Of a DNA stretch of 64,000 nt, positions 1 to 10,461 are shown piece by piece. Origin of the DNA: Nitrososphaerota archaeon (GTDB taxonomy: Archaea; Thermoproteota; Nitrososphaeria; Nitrososphaerales; Nitrosopumilaceae). The stretch is taken from positions 1 through 64,000 of the forward strand of contig JAGWGA010000005.1 in NCBI GenBank assembly GCA_028867675.1, given 5' to 3'. Within the stretch, counting starts at the first letter, position 1. Every line of letters begins with the position of its first letter. Position numbers and translations under genes: made by a program. The notes beneath the pieces are model-generated. The model was not told the origin of the DNA and did not search any database. It saw only the letters and a program-made list of their open reading frames with translations.

Positions 1-2
1 TT

Positions 3-158
3 TATCCAGAGAGATGCATTTCAGATGGTGCATGCATAGGTGTATGCCCAACAAAGGCAATCTTTTGGATGAGACCAATGGACTTTACTCCAGGTCAACC
101 AGTACCACTCTACAGAAACTCTGTATTCGTCAAGGGTTGGACCGAGCTAATCGATTAA
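3..158 (+). CDS. C-terminal fragment of a 4Fe-4S ferredoxin-type protein (truncated by window start)
   Basis: Frame 3 reads YPERCISDGACIGVCPTKAIFWMRPMDFTPGQPVPLYRNSVFVKGWTELID*; CxxxxxCxxxCP cluster motif. Confidence 0.65.
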   Translation, partial: YPERCISDGACIGVCPTKAIFWMRPMDFTPGQPVPLYRNSVFVKGWTELID

Positions 159-242
159 GTCCTAACATCATAATCTCTTTTTATTATTTTTAATTCTCTA
201 CTTAGTTTTCTACATATATGGCATCCATACTAATAAGATATC

Positions 243-740
243 ATGAGTAAGCCAGGAAATATTTGGAGAAAAGTACATGGTAAAATTGCTCGAAAACCTA
301 CAAACTTTAGCTGGCTAATTGATAGCAAGCTAGCAGGAAGTGGAATGCCAACCTCTGTTTCCGAAATTGATTGGATACAAAAACAAGGAGTAAAATCCAT
401 TGTTACAATGACTGAGAACTCACTCCCAGAATCATGGGTAAAAAACATAAAGTATCTTCATGTTCCAACAGAAGATTTCTCTGCACCGGATATGGAACAA
501 ATTGATGAAGCAGTTGGGTTTATCCAAAGTAGAATTGAAAATAACGAACCTGTTATGGTTCATTGTGCTGCAGGTATTGGAAGGACAGGTACTATACTTG
601 CCTGCTATCTAGTAAAATATAGAAAACTTTCAGCAAAAGATGCAATACAAAAAGTACGAAAAGAAAGACCAGGGTCTATCCAATCTGAATCCCAAGAAAT
701 AGCAATCAGCCTATACTACAAATTCCTTAACAACAAGTAA
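243..740 (+). CDS. Dual-specificity/tyrosine protein phosphatase family
   Basis: VHCAAGIGRTGT = HCx5R(S/T) active-site loop with upstream D of general-acid loop. Confidence 0.85.
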   Translation: MSKPGNIWRKVHGKIARKPTNFSWLIDSKLAGSGMPTSVSEIDWIQKQGVKSIVTMTENSLPESWVKNIKYLHVPTEDFSAPDMEQIDEAVGFIQSRIENNEPVMVHCAAGIGRTGTILACYLVKYRKLSAKDAIQKVRKERPGSIQSESQEIAISLYYKFLNNK

Positions 741-741
741 T

Positions 742-897
742 TTATTCTGGTATAGAAGTGGTTACCATCTTGCCATTTTCTAGTTTGATAAATAGAAAAC
801 GGTTGTCTTTGAAGATCAGGGTTATTTGATCTTCTTTTTCTGACTTGTCTTCAACTTCAAGCAATTCTTGTCCTCTAATTCCATCGAATTTTGCCAT
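742..897 (-). CDS. Small hypothetical protein (51 aa)
   Basis: Reverse-strand ORF MAKFDGIRGQELLEVEDKSEKEDQITLIFKDNRFLFIKLENGKMVTTSIPE*, below the ORF-track cut-off; fills an otherwise empty gap. Confidence 0.5.
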   Translation of the reverse strand: MAKFDGIRGQELLEVEDKSEKEDQITLIFKDNRFLFIKLENGKMVTTSIPE

Positions 898-926
898 ATC
901 GTTACACAAATAATTCCATTTATATC

Positions 927-1469
927 CTATTTGGTAACTTCAATCTCGATTTCTTTAGAGTGCACAGTTTCATCAAATGGTTCAATGTAATCATGTTTGA
1001 ACCAGGAGACATAAACTTCAGCTCCAATCTTGTGTTTACCCACTCCAAGCTCTGATGCACTAAATTGTATTTTTTCATCAAAGTCAAGAAGTATCTGTTG
1101 TGCATCTACTTGGTTTTTTGGAATAAACGGCTCGAAATTCTTTGATATCTGTACCCAGACTTTTTTCTCGCCCATCTGGGTAAGTTTTGGATTACGTGTC
1201 CAAAAAAGGGCAACTTTCTTGTACGTGTCTAGGGGCTTGCCAATCTCTTTCTTTCTCAGCCCGCTAGTGTGAAGCTTTACTCCATATCTTAGCTTGAAGG
1301 AATTGTCATGATTTTTGTAAGCTTTTTCCCAATTTTTCTCATTGAAAGCTTCTCGAAGGGCTCCTGTAATGGAGAATTTTACATCTACTGCAATGTTGTC
1401 TCCTACTTTTGGCTTATCAGGGGATTTCTCCAGAGAAACTCCACTTATTGCATTCTTATCGCTAGTCAA
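927..1469 (-). CDS. Conserved hypothetical protein, predicted beta-rich
   Basis: Long ORF filling the gap. Confidence 0.6.
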   Translation of the reverse strand: MTSDKNAISGVSLEKSPDKPKVGDNIAVDVKFSITGALREAFNEKNWEKAYKNHDNSFKLRYGVKLHTSGLRKKEIGKPLDTYKKVALFWTRNPKLTQMGEKKVWVQISKNFEPFIPKNQVDAQQILLDFDEKIQFSASELGVGKHKIGAEVYVSWFKHDYIEPFDETVHSKEIEIEVTK

Positions 1470-1515
1470 CTATTAGAAATGATTTATATCCTCAATAAGT
1501 ATTTTTTTGACTTAC

Positions 1516-1797
1516 ATGGATGTTCTACTGAAGAAATCTTCTCCAAAAGAGGTTCAATTGGACATAACAAAATCAGACATTAGTACTCTATACATAGTCC
1601 AATATGAGATGCTCAAAGATCCTACTGTAGAGTTTGCAGGTGTAGTCTTGAAACATCCACTGACCAAACTACTTTCAATGAGAGTAAATACTTCAAAAGG
1701 TAATCCAGTGAAAGAAATAGAAAAAGCAACAAAGACTGCCATAGAATATACCGATGAATTAAAAAAAGCAATTTTTTCTAAAATTAAAGGTGTTTAA
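1516..1797 (+). CDS. rpoL: DNA-directed RNA polymerase subunit L (Rpb11-like)
   Basis: ORF 1507-1797; ATG at 1516 or TTG at 1507; EFAGVVLKHPLTKLLSMRVNTS...A..AI typical of RpoL/Rpb11; adjacent to TFS. Confidence 0.8.
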   Translation: MDVLLKKSSPKEVQLDITKSDISTLYIVQYEMLKDPTVEFAGVVLKHPLTKLLSMRVNTSKGNPVKEIEKATKTAIEYTDELKKAIFSKIKGV

Positions 1798-2112
1798 ATG
1801 AAATTCTGTCCCAAGTGTCAGGCACGATTAAAGCTAGATAGCTCTGACTCTGAATTTGTATGTCCTAAATGTGGATATAGTGAAAAAGGAAGCAAGACAA
1901 CAAAAGAAGTAAAAAATGAAACTGTCTCCTCTATAATTTCCTTGGATGAAAAAGAAATGAAAGAAGCATTACCAACAATTAAAATTGAATGTGAAAAGTG
2001 TGGAAATAATGAAGCTGTTTGGTGGATGCTTCAAACAAGAAGTGCAGATGAGCCTACTACTCAGTTTTATCGATGTGTAAAGTGTAGTTATACCTGGCGA
2101 AATTACGCATAA
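1798..2112 (+). CDS. tfs: Transcription factor S (TFIIS-like)
   Basis: Two zinc ribbons; C-terminal CEKCGNNEAVWWMLQTRSADEPTTQFYRCVKCSYTWR signature. Confidence 0.93.
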   Translation: MKFCPKCQARLKLDSSDSEFVCPKCGYSEKGSKTTKEVKNETVSSIISLDEKEMKEALPTIKIECEKCGNNEAVWWMLQTRSADEPTTQFYRCVKCSYTWRNYA

Positions 2113-2147
2113 GGTTTAACTTGAACATTCTGGAGATGTGAGTAAGT

Positions 2148-2894
2148 TTGGTATTTTCTGCAAAGACTGGTGGTTCTGATGAATGGAAAGCGGTCATATC
2201 TGCTATATCGACACTAGTTGAAGAAGCTACATTTGAAGCAACAGGAGAAGGAATTGCTTTTAGAGGAATGGATCCATCACATGTTGCACTAATTGATATT
2301 TCCTGGCCCAATTCTGCATTTGAAAAATATGTATGTGATCAGGATGTCAAGTTTGGAGTAAGAATAGACGAGTTTTCAAAATTGATCAAAAGGGCTGATA
2401 AAAAAGACAATATAGAAATCAGCATTTCTGAAGATAATCTCTTACTTGTTACAATAGGTAAAAATAAAAAATATAAGATGAGATTAATCGAAAGTTCCGC
2501 AACTGATACTCCACTTCCAAAAATTACTTACAATGCAAAAGTTGGAGTAACATCTGGAGAATTTGATAAAATACTTGGCGACATTCAAGTAGTTTCAGAA
2601 TATCTCTCAATTAATGCCACCCCTACAAAAGCAGAATTTTTAGGACGTGGTGATTCTGGTGAGGCAATCATAACGCTAGAAAAAGGAATGCCTGAGATGC
2701 CAGAGATTGAGGTCAAGGAAGATAGCAACGCAACCTACAGTCTAGAATATCTCAATAGCATAGTCAAAGCAGTGGGTACCGTTGCAGGAACAGTAGTTTG
2801 TGAGTTTTCAAGTAAAATGCCACTTAGACTAGAATTTAAGGTTGCCAACATAGGACGGATTCACTTTTACCTTGCTCCTAGAGTAGAAAGTTAA
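2148..2894 (+). CDS. pcn: DNA polymerase sliding clamp (PCNA)
   Basis: EWKAVISAISTLVEEATFEATGEGIAFRGMDPSHVALIDISWP and C-terminal GRIHFYLAPRVES. Confidence 0.93.
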   Translation: MVFSAKTGGSDEWKAVISAISTLVEEATFEATGEGIAFRGMDPSHVALIDISWPNSAFEKYVCDQDVKFGVRIDEFSKLIKRADKKDNIEISISEDNLLLVTIGKNKKYKMRLIESSATDTPLPKITYNAKVGVTSGEFDKILGDIQVVSEYLSINATPTKAEFLGRGDSGEAIITLEKGMPEMPEIEVKEDSNATYSLEYLNSIVKAVGTVAGTVVCEFSSKMPLRLEFKVANIGRIHFYLAPRVES

Positions 2895-2929
2895 AAGATT
2901 TTAAGGATAATAAATGAGGTTATACTGAT

Positions 2930-4333
2930 TTGAAACTTGTTCTAAAATTTGGCGGAACTTCTGTTTCCTCTACACAAAATATCCGAAATGTTGCAAACCT
3001 GATAAAAAAACTAACAAAGGAAAATAAAATCATTCCAGTATTTTCTGCCATAAGTGGAGTGACTGATGATTTAATCCGTATAACAAATTTGGTTCAAAAT
3101 AGGAACAAGGATGCTGCAAATTCACTTGCAAAAAAAATTATCAAGATGCATACTGACATTGCAAATCAATGTGTAAAAAATCCAAAGATAAAAAAAGACT
3201 TGATAAATAAAATGAAGACAGATCTTGACGAACTTCAAGATTTGTTACATGGAATGCTGCTACTTGGAGAGGTAACACCAAGATCATCTGATTATTTAAT
3301 ATCATTTGGAGAAAGACTATCTATCAATTTAGTTGCTTTTACATTAAATGAAATGGGAGTAAAAGCAGTTCCTATGACTGGAAAAGATGTAGGAATAGTT
3401 ACAGATTCTAATTTTGGTGGAGCCAAACCTCTAATGGATACTACACGACTACACGTATCTCACATAGTAGAAGATCTATTACAAAAAAAGATAATGCCAG
3501 TAATTGGTGGATTTGCTGGAGCCGACCAACATGGCAACATTACTACATTTGGTAGAGGAGGATCTGATTATACTGCAACAATCATTGCATCCAGTATCAA
3601 AGCAGACGAAGTCTGGTTGATGAGTGATGTAGATGGTTTAATGACAACTGATCCAAAAATTGTAAAAAATGCCAAGCTAATCAAAGAAGTATCATACATT
3701 GAAGCAATGGAGATGGCATTGTTTGGCGCAAAATACATTCATCCAAGAGCACTTGAACCACTTGTTGCAAAAAAAATTCCTTTACGTATCCGAAATACGT
3801 TTAATGTAGACAATCCAGGTACACTAGTTACTGCAAATCCACAGGCTGATACACAAAAGATGGTAAAATGTGTCAGCACAATCCGACATACCGGACTAAT
3901 TGATGTCAGAGGTGGAAGTATGGTTGGTGCTCCAGGTACTGCAGCTACAATATTTTCTATACTGGCAAAAGAAGGAATTAACATAATGATGATATCTCAA
4001 AGTCCATCCGAGTCATCAATATCAATTATAGTAAAGAAAAATGACCTGGATAAGGCAGTAAATGCACTTGAGATGAATCTACTTGGAAAAATAATCAAAA
4101 AAGTAGATGTTACAGTAGATGTTTCTATAATTGCTCTGATAGGCTCTGGAATGAGAGGAATCGCAGGAGTTGCATCCAAAGTATTTACAGCTGTAGCAAA
4201 AAAAGGCGTAAATGTAATAATGATCGCACAAGGTTCTTCTGAGCTAAATCTTGCCTTTGTGGTCAAAGATTCTGATTGTAATGCAGCAGTCCAGGCATTG
4301 CATGATGAATTTGAACTCGGAAAGAACAGCTGA
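2930..4333 (+). CDS. lysC: Aspartate kinase with ACT domains
   Basis: LVLKFGGTSVSS, GRGGSDYTA, C-terminal ACT repeats. Confidence 0.93.
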   Translation: MKLVLKFGGTSVSSTQNIRNVANLIKKLTKENKIIPVFSAISGVTDDLIRITNLVQNRNKDAANSLAKKIIKMHTDIANQCVKNPKIKKDLINKMKTDLDELQDLLHGMLLLGEVTPRSSDYLISFGERLSINLVAFTLNEMGVKAVPMTGKDVGIVTDSNFGGAKPLMDTTRLHVSHIVEDLLQKKIMPVIGGFAGADQHGNITTFGRGGSDYTATIIASSIKADEVWLMSDVDGLMTTDPKIVKNAKLIKEVSYIEAMEMALFGAKYIHPRALEPLVAKKIPLRIRNTFNVDNPGTLVTANPQADTQKMVKCVSTIRHTGLIDVRGGSMVGAPGTAATIFSILAKEGINIMMISQSPSESSISIIVKKNDLDKAVNALEMNLLGKIIKKVDVTVDVSIIALIGSGMRGIAGVASKVFTAVAKKGVNVIMIAQGSSELNLAFVVKDSDCNAAVQALHDEFELGKNS

Positions 4334-4356
4334 AATTTATTCTAAAAGCATATTTA

Positions 4357-5831
4357 TGCAAATTGGATATGCAGAGCATATGAACAGACTTTTACTTTTA
4401 GTAATTATTGTTGCAGGAGGCATGATAATTTCTATTCCCTTACTTAGTGATCAACTTGCTAATGCAGGTTCAACAAAAAAGATCCAGTTCACTCAAACAA
4501 TTACATCTACACAAGATCCTGGACTTGATCATAGTAATGAACAGATGGCAATTGTCTTGCCACCAAATAGTGGTTCCATTTATCACGGTTCAATTACTTA
4601 TAGTGCAAGCCAACCAGTCCAAATTGTAATTTTGCATCAAATTGATAAAGGTGATTCAAAGGGTCAACCAATTTGGACAGTAGATGGCAATACATTTTAT
4701 GCTCTAACGACAATTGATTCAAATTCAAATAGTGGCAGTTTAGATTTTACAGGCTCTGCCATCGGTCTTCATTCAACAAACTCCAGTCAATTTACTGCCA
4801 CTGTAAGTGTTGACGGATGGATAAGAGTAGCAAATCCTCAGGTGATTCCAAGTGCTACCACAATACAACCAATTGAAAATTATACTATAAAATTCTCAAA
4901 ATCTACAATTCCGGTAACAATACCTTTGCATGAAGGAATTGTAGATGGAAAAACTGCTTACTATATCATAACAGATTCAAGTAACAGTCTTGTAGCTAAT
5001 ACAATCTCGGACAAGCAAAACTGGAAGGTCAATGTATCTCCAGTATTGGCACATGTTCCATCAACATCATATGGTAACATGTTTGTTTTTACTAATGGGA
5101 TTGCTGGTAATGGAACACAAGGATTTCAAGATGATGTGTTATCATTTACACCCTCTAGCAAACAATACAGTCCATTAAGCAAAGTAGTTGAAGCTTCATG
5201 GAATATAGGACGAGAACCATTTACTCTTAATTCTACTCAAGCAATTCTTGATGCAAATATGACTGGAAAAATAAAATTGACTATTACTGATACAATTCTA
5301 AATACTCCACAGATAGTCTGGGATGATGGTGCATTGGATGTTAGAGCCAACAAAACCTTGTCAGATCAGACATCCTATCAAGATGGACAAGTACTTGATG
5401 TCAGTATAGATAACATGACGGCTACTTTTGTAGGACATAGGGGATGGGGACCTGATGGAAAAACAATATACTATATCATAACTGCCGGAACCCCTGAAGG
5501 ACCTGCTCAAACCATGAAAATTCAAAACATACCTTCACTTTCAATTTTAGAATCATCTGCAAGAGATCTTTATCACTTTTCTAACGGCTTGAAGAGTGCT
5601 GGACCATTTGGCTATCAAGAAGGAATATCCAGTACACAATCAGGGGATTCTGATTATAGTCCGATCTGTAAAGTTTCAATAATAACTTGGAATGATCCTC
5701 AAAATGCAAAAATTCTGGAAAACAAAAATGATATTGATGCTGAAAAATTAACAGGGGATATAACCGTACAAAATGCATCAGTACTTGATAAGAATTACAT
5801 CCTTGACTGTCCGATAATAGATAACCCGTAA
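4357..5831 (+). CDS. Secreted/membrane-anchored hypothetical protein with two related ~170-aa repeats
   Basis: ORF 4251-5831; likely start near 4357 (MQIGYAEHMNRLLLLVIIVAGGMIISIPLL signal-like); repeats around GKTAYYIITDSS...FTNGIAGNGTQGFQ and GKTIYYIITAGTPEG...HFSNGLKSAGPFGYQ. Confidence 0.6.
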
Positions 5832-5877
5832 AAACTATCAAAAGGGATAAATTTACTTTTAAAATCTTCTGGTATGA

Positions 5878-6666
5878 ATGACCGGTAAATTGTTTATTGT
5901 TGGGGTAGGACCGGGCCACCATGATCATATGACTTTTCGTGCAAAGCAAGCAATAGAAGAAAGTAATACGATTGTTGGATATGAGACATATGTTAACTTG
6001 GTTGAGGATCTAATAGATGGCAAAGAAGTTCACAGATATGCAATGACCCAAGAGGTAGAAAGAGCGCATCAATGCATTGATCTTGCAAAATCTGGAAAGA
6101 TAGTCTCACTTGTATCAAGCGGAGATCCTGGAATATATGGGATGGCTGGATTGATTTATGAAATATTGGCAGAAGAGGGATGGGATAGAAAAACTGGTCT
6201 TAATGTTGAGATTGTTCCAGGAGTTTCATCGCTTAATTCTTGTGCAGCACTAGTTGGTTCGCCTCTAATGACAGATTTTGCTGTGGTAAGTATGAGCGAT
6301 CTTCTTGTTCCTTGGGAAATTATAATAAAAAGAGTTGAAGCAGCAGCTCAGGGAGATTTTGTCATTGTAATATACAATCCTGCAAGTAAGAAAAGAATTC
6401 ATCAATTACAAGATGCGAGAAAAATTCTTCTAAAGTATAGATCTCCTAATACACCAGTAGCAATTGTAAAGGGGGCATTTAGAGAATCTGAAGAAATTGT
6501 CCTAACAGACTTGGAAAATATGGAAGCGCATAACGATAAACTTGGTATGATTACTACTGTGATAATTGGTAATTCTTCGACCTACAAATACAAAGACATG
6601 ATGATAAACCCACGTGGTTATACATCAAAATATAACATTGTAGAGCCACAACAAACCAAAAAATAA
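5878..6666 (+). CDS. cobJ: Precorrin-3B C17-methyltransferase (CobJ/CbiH)
   Basis: GKLFIVGVGPGHHDHMTFRAKQAIEES, SSGDPGIYGMAGL, EIVPGVSSLNSCAALVGSPL. Confidence 0.9.
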   Translation: MTGKLFIVGVGPGHHDHMTFRAKQAIEESNTIVGYETYVNLVEDLIDGKEVHRYAMTQEVERAHQCIDLAKSGKIVSLVSSGDPGIYGMAGLIYEILAEEGWDRKTGLNVEIVPGVSSLNSCAALVGSPLMTDFAVVSMSDLLVPWEIIIKRVEAAAQGDFVIVIYNPASKKRIHQLQDARKILLKYRSPNTPVAIVKGAFRESEEIVLTDLENMEAHNDKLGMITTVIIGNSSTYKYKDMMINPRGYTSKYNIVEPQQTKK

Positions 6667-6667
6667 C

Positions 6668-7648
6668 ATGACATCAGTCCAGATAGGACTTACCTTGCCA
6701 CAAGGATGGCTAGATGAATTTCCTACTAATAATGCGTATGAACAATTTCTTTTTTCAAAAAATGTTGCACTAACTGCAGAAAAGCTTGGATTTGATGCGG
6801 GATATGTTTATGATCATTTTATTCCACATCCTTCAGATAAAAGAACTGAAACTTTTTTTGAAGCCTATACTCTTCTTTCTGCTGTTTCATCAATAACATC
6901 AAAACTTAGAATAGGTCAAGTAGTTACCTGCAATTCTTACAGACATCCATCTCTTTTGGCAAAAATGACATCTACACTTGATGCAATTAGTAATGGAAGG
7001 TTAGAGTTTGGTATTGGAGCAGGTTGGTTTGAATACGAATACAATTCTTATGGATACAAATTTGATGACCCAATAACAAGAATCGAACAACTCGACGAAT
7101 CACTTGTCATAATAAAAAAGATGTGGCAAAATCAAAAATCAAGCTTCAAAGGAAAACACTATTCAATCAAAAATGCAATCTGTAATCCAAAACCCATGCA
7201 AAAACCTCATCCTCCTATTATGGTTGGCGGAGCAGGAAAAAAACTCATTAAAGTTGTTGCAAAACATGCTACGAGATACAATCATCCTTTTGGCACACCA
7301 GATATCTTGGAAGAAAAAATAAAACTATTACAACAGAATTGTAAATTAATTAAAAGAAATCCAGAAGAAATAGAAAACTCTGTATTGTTACGAGTTCTGG
7401 TAGGCAAAGATGATGATGACGTTAAAAATATTGTATCCAAATTAAAAAAGAAAAACGAATCTGTAGCAGAATTTATCATTCGTTCCAAAGACAGTATTGC
7501 ATTAGGTACACCTGATGAGGTATCTAATTATCTAAAACAATATCAAAAAATTGGAATAAACTACTTTATTATCAATTTTATAGGATTATCAAAATCACTT
7601 GAGATGTTATCATTATTTTCAAAGAAAGTAAGACCTAATCTCAAGTAG
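6668..7648 (+). CDS. LLM-class (luciferase-like, probably F420-dependent) oxidoreductase
   Basis: GQVVTCNSYRHPSLLAKMTSTLDAISNGRLEFGIGAGWFEYEYNSYG...PPIMVGGAGKK. Confidence 0.85.
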   Translation: MTSVQIGLTLPQGWLDEFPTNNAYEQFLFSKNVALTAEKLGFDAGYVYDHFIPHPSDKRTETFFEAYTLLSAVSSITSKLRIGQVVTCNSYRHPSLLAKMTSTLDAISNGRLEFGIGAGWFEYEYNSYGYKFDDPITRIEQLDESLVIIKKMWQNQKSSFKGKHYSIKNAICNPKPMQKPHPPIMVGGAGKKLIKVVAKHATRYNHPFGTPDILEEKIKLLQQNCKLIKRNPEEIENSVLLRVLVGKDDDDVKNIVSKLKKKNESVAEFIIRSKDSIALGTPDEVSNYLKQYQKIGINYFIINFIGLSKSLEMLSLFSKKVRPNLK

Positions 7649-8690
7649 TTTTCTTTATTGCCTCTGAGAGTTCTTCTGTTAAGATGATTTTCTCTCTTAT
7701 TGGTCTGATTATGTTGGTAACATATCTGGAGACTGTAGCTTTTAGATCTGAAGGATGTAATTTTTTCTGTGCAAAGTCTGTTTCTAAATCTTGGTAATTT
7801 GTATAAGTAATATTGCCACCAAATTTTTCTGGACGCTCTACAATTACTTCATTAAATTCATGAAAAACTATATGTTTTGAGATCTCAAGTACTGGATTTT
7901 TATCTACAATTCCTTCTGGACACCAAGCTTTTTTGAATTTTGAATTAATCTCCTCGTCAGAATCATGAACAAATATTCCTGATGCTGATTTTGATTTACT
8001 CATCTTACTTGATACCAAATCTGAATCAGTAGAGGCTTCTGGTTCGCCAAGTCCTGCAAGAATATGGTGATGAACTGCAACTGGTACCTTCCATTTCATT
8101 TTTGGAAATATCTCTCGAACAAGCATGTGGATCTTTCTTTGATCCATCCCAGCATGTACTATATCCAAATCTAATGTATGAATATCTACAGCCTGCATTG
8201 GAGGATAGAAAAGTTGACCCAGATCAATCTTGTCTTTCTCGCTACTTCTTCCCATTATAGTAAGAGAACGCATTGTACGTTCAAGTGACATGTTCTTTGC
8301 AAATTTAACAAGATCTAACCAATATCCCCTTCTTGATTCATAAAGTTGTGAACCTTCTACAATCTCAACTCCAGGACAAAACATCTTGAATGCATCAGCA
8401 TAATATTTTGACACCATTCGAATTTTTTCCCAATCTCCTCCAAGTTTATTATTAAGATAAGTATGCCAATCTGCCAAAAATACCGTGCACTTGACTCCAG
8501 CTTTGATAAAATCATTTATCTTAAATCCAGTAAGTATCAAACTTCCTAAATGCATAAAACCAGATATCTCAAGGCCAATGTAGTGCTTAGGGTGTTGATT
8601 GGTGTTAAACAGGTTCAATAACTCTTCTTGAGTGACTACTTCTTCTGTAGGTTCTCTAGTTACAAGTCTGATTTTTTCTGTAACATCCAT
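7641..8690 (-). CDS. tyrS: Tyrosyl-tRNA synthetase
   Basis: YIGLEISGFMHLGSL, DLDIVHAGMDQRKIHMLARE-like, SSKMSKSKSASGIFVHD (KMSKS). Confidence 0.9.
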   Translation of the reverse strand: MDVTEKIRLVTREPTEEVVTQEELLNLFNTNQHPKHYIGLEISGFMHLGSLILTGFKINDFIKAGVKCTVFLADWHTYLNNKLGGDWEKIRMVSKYYADAFKMFCPGVEIVEGSQLYESRRGYWLDLVKFAKNMSLERTMRSLTIMGRSSEKDKIDLGQLFYPPMQAVDIHTLDLDIVHAGMDQRKIHMLVREIFPKMKWKVPVAVHHHILAGLGEPEASTDSDLVSSKMSKSKSASGIFVHDSDEEINSKFKKAWCPEGIVDKNPVLEISKHIVFHEFNEVIVERPEKFGGNITYTNYQDLETDFAQKKLHPSDLKATVSRYVTNIIRPIREKIILTEELSEAIKKTT

Positions 8691-8723
8691 TATAATCAGA
8701 CTCCACCATGTATTCCTATAAAT

Positions 8724-9287
8724 TTAAGCATCTAGTTCTTGAACTGATTTTCTGGGAATTGTACTAAGATAGAATGCATGTGCGCTTATCAAAAATGCAG
8801 CAAGAAACATCTTTGTTGCAAAGATGAGATTCCATGGTCTGTTTGGATCTGGATAAGCTACTGTGAGTGAATCAATATCTGGAACTTTTCCATTGACTAT
8901 TCCTGCAGTAATTTGAGAACTTAGAAGAATAAAGTTGTAAATTGTTTCGTACAAAGTGATTATTGTTAATCCCAGAAGTAATAGTTGAACCATTGTAAGC
9001 TTCCATTTTGAAACAGTAACCGTTCTTTTCCAGCCAATTCGTGAGACACAGTACCAACTAACTATTGATGAAAAAAATAACCATGTTATTAATTTAGCAA
9101 AGTGTGCAGTGGGAAATTCAGTCTTGACAAGTACCTCTCCCATGACATATGTCCCTTTAGTGGACCATTCTTGTATCATGGCATAAAATCCAAAGATAGT
9201 GATTGAACACATTATGAATGCACTAACATAGAAAACATACAAGAATATCCTGTATCCGGGATCGCTTTCTTGTAGATGAACTTTCAT
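8724..9287 (-). CDS. Hypothetical membrane protein (about 4 TM)
   Basis: Four hydrophobic segments in translation. Confidence 0.6.
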   Translation of the reverse strand: MKVHLQESDPGYRIFLYVFYVSAFIMCSITIFGFYAMIQEWSTKGTYVMGEVLVKTEFPTAHFAKLITWLFFSSIVSWYCVSRIGWKRTVTVSKWKLTMVQLLLLGLTIITLYETIYNFILLSSQITAGIVNGKVPDIDSLTVAYPDPNRPWNLIFATKMFLAAFLISAHAFYLSTIPRKSVQELDA

Positions 9288-9372
9288 TTGATCTCGGTGT
9301 ATATCTCTAAAATATAAGAATTGGTTTTAATTTAGGAAGTTTAATTATGGCGTAGAATTTTCTACTGTATTA

Positions 9373-10461
9373 TTGAAAATTCCGATAAATGTACCAATTA
9401 TCGAAAAAGACGAAATAAATGAAGTACACGCTGTACTGACAGAAAAATCTCTTACATCTGCTGCAAATGCTGGTGGAAAGAGGGTACAAGAATTTGAACA
9501 ACTTTTAGCCTCATATGTAAAATCAAAATATGCAATAGCAGTAAACTCGGGAACAGCTGCATTACAAGCTGCACTATATGCTCTTGACATTAAACCAGGG
9601 GATGAAGTTCTACTTCCATCATTTACATTTGTTGCAACTGCCAACTCTGTATTATCTGTAGGAGCAAAACCAGTGTTTGTTGACATACGTCCAGAAAATT
9701 ATACCATGGATCCTAGTGATCTTAAAAAGAAAATTACTAAAAAATCCAAAGTAATAATGCCTGTTCATCTGTATGGCAACTTTTCATACATGGATGAAAT
9801 TTCTGAAATTGCCAATAAGCATAATCTTGAGATAATTGAAGATTCGTGCCAATCATTGGGAACTACATACAAGAAAAAGCAGTCTGGAACATTTTCACGA
9901 ATGGGTTGTTTTAGTATGTATGCTGCTAAGGTTATGACTTCTGGAGAGGGCGGAGCTATAGTTACAGATGATAAAAATCTCTTTGAAAAACTACGTAAGA
10001 TCCGAAACCATGGAATGCTTCATGGATATGACACCCGAATACTTGGATTAAACCTAAGACTACCAGAAATTTGTGCTGCAATAGCTAAAGTCCAAATGAA
10101 AAAGCTTCCAAAATTCCTGGAGAAAAGAAAAAGAAATGCAACAATACTCAATGAACTCTTGTCTGATCTGAATGTTATCTTACCTGAAGAACGGGAAGGC
10201 GTGAATGTAAATTGGTATCTATATACAATTGCTACAGGGAATCGTAATAAAATAATGAAACAACTAAACTTACAAGGAATAGGAGCAACTGCATACTATC
10301 CAATTCCAGTGCACAAGACTCCATTTTATAAAAAAGATCTCAAACTTCCTCTTACTGATTGGGCTGCAAGCTCTGTTCTAAGTCTCCCAGTTAATCCTCT
10401 AGTTACTGAAAATGACTTGCATCACATTTCTAAAGTATTACATAAATCAATCAAAAAATGA
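9373..10461 (+). CDS. DegT/DnrJ/EryC1/StrS-family sugar aminotransferase
   Basis: AVNSGTAALQAALYALDIKPGDEVLLPSFTFVATANSV, EDSCQSLG, AKVMTSGEGGAIVTDD. Confidence 0.92.
   Translation: MKIPINVPIIEKDEINEVHAVLTEKSLTSAANAGGKRVQEFEQLLASYVKSKYAIAVNSGTAALQAALYALDIKPGDEVLLPSFTFVATANSVLSVGAKPVFVDIRPENYTMDPSDLKKKITKKSKVIMPVHLYGNFSYMDEISEIANKHNLEIIEDSCQSLGTTYKKKQSGTFSRMGCFSMYAAKVMTSGEGGAIVTDDKNLFEKLRKIRNHGMLHGYDTRILGLNLRLPEICAAIAKVQMKKLPKFLEKRKRNATILNELLSDLNVILPEEREGVNVNWYLYTIATGNRNKIMKQLNLQGIGATAYYPIPVHKTPFYKKDLKLPLTDWAASSVLSLPVNPLVTENDLHHISKVLHKSIKK

Noticed and set aside
920-1583. ORFs 920-1105 -, 1030-1272 + and 1308-1583 +
   Set aside because: Overlap a better-supported 180-aa ORF on the minus strand (927-1469) and RpoL.
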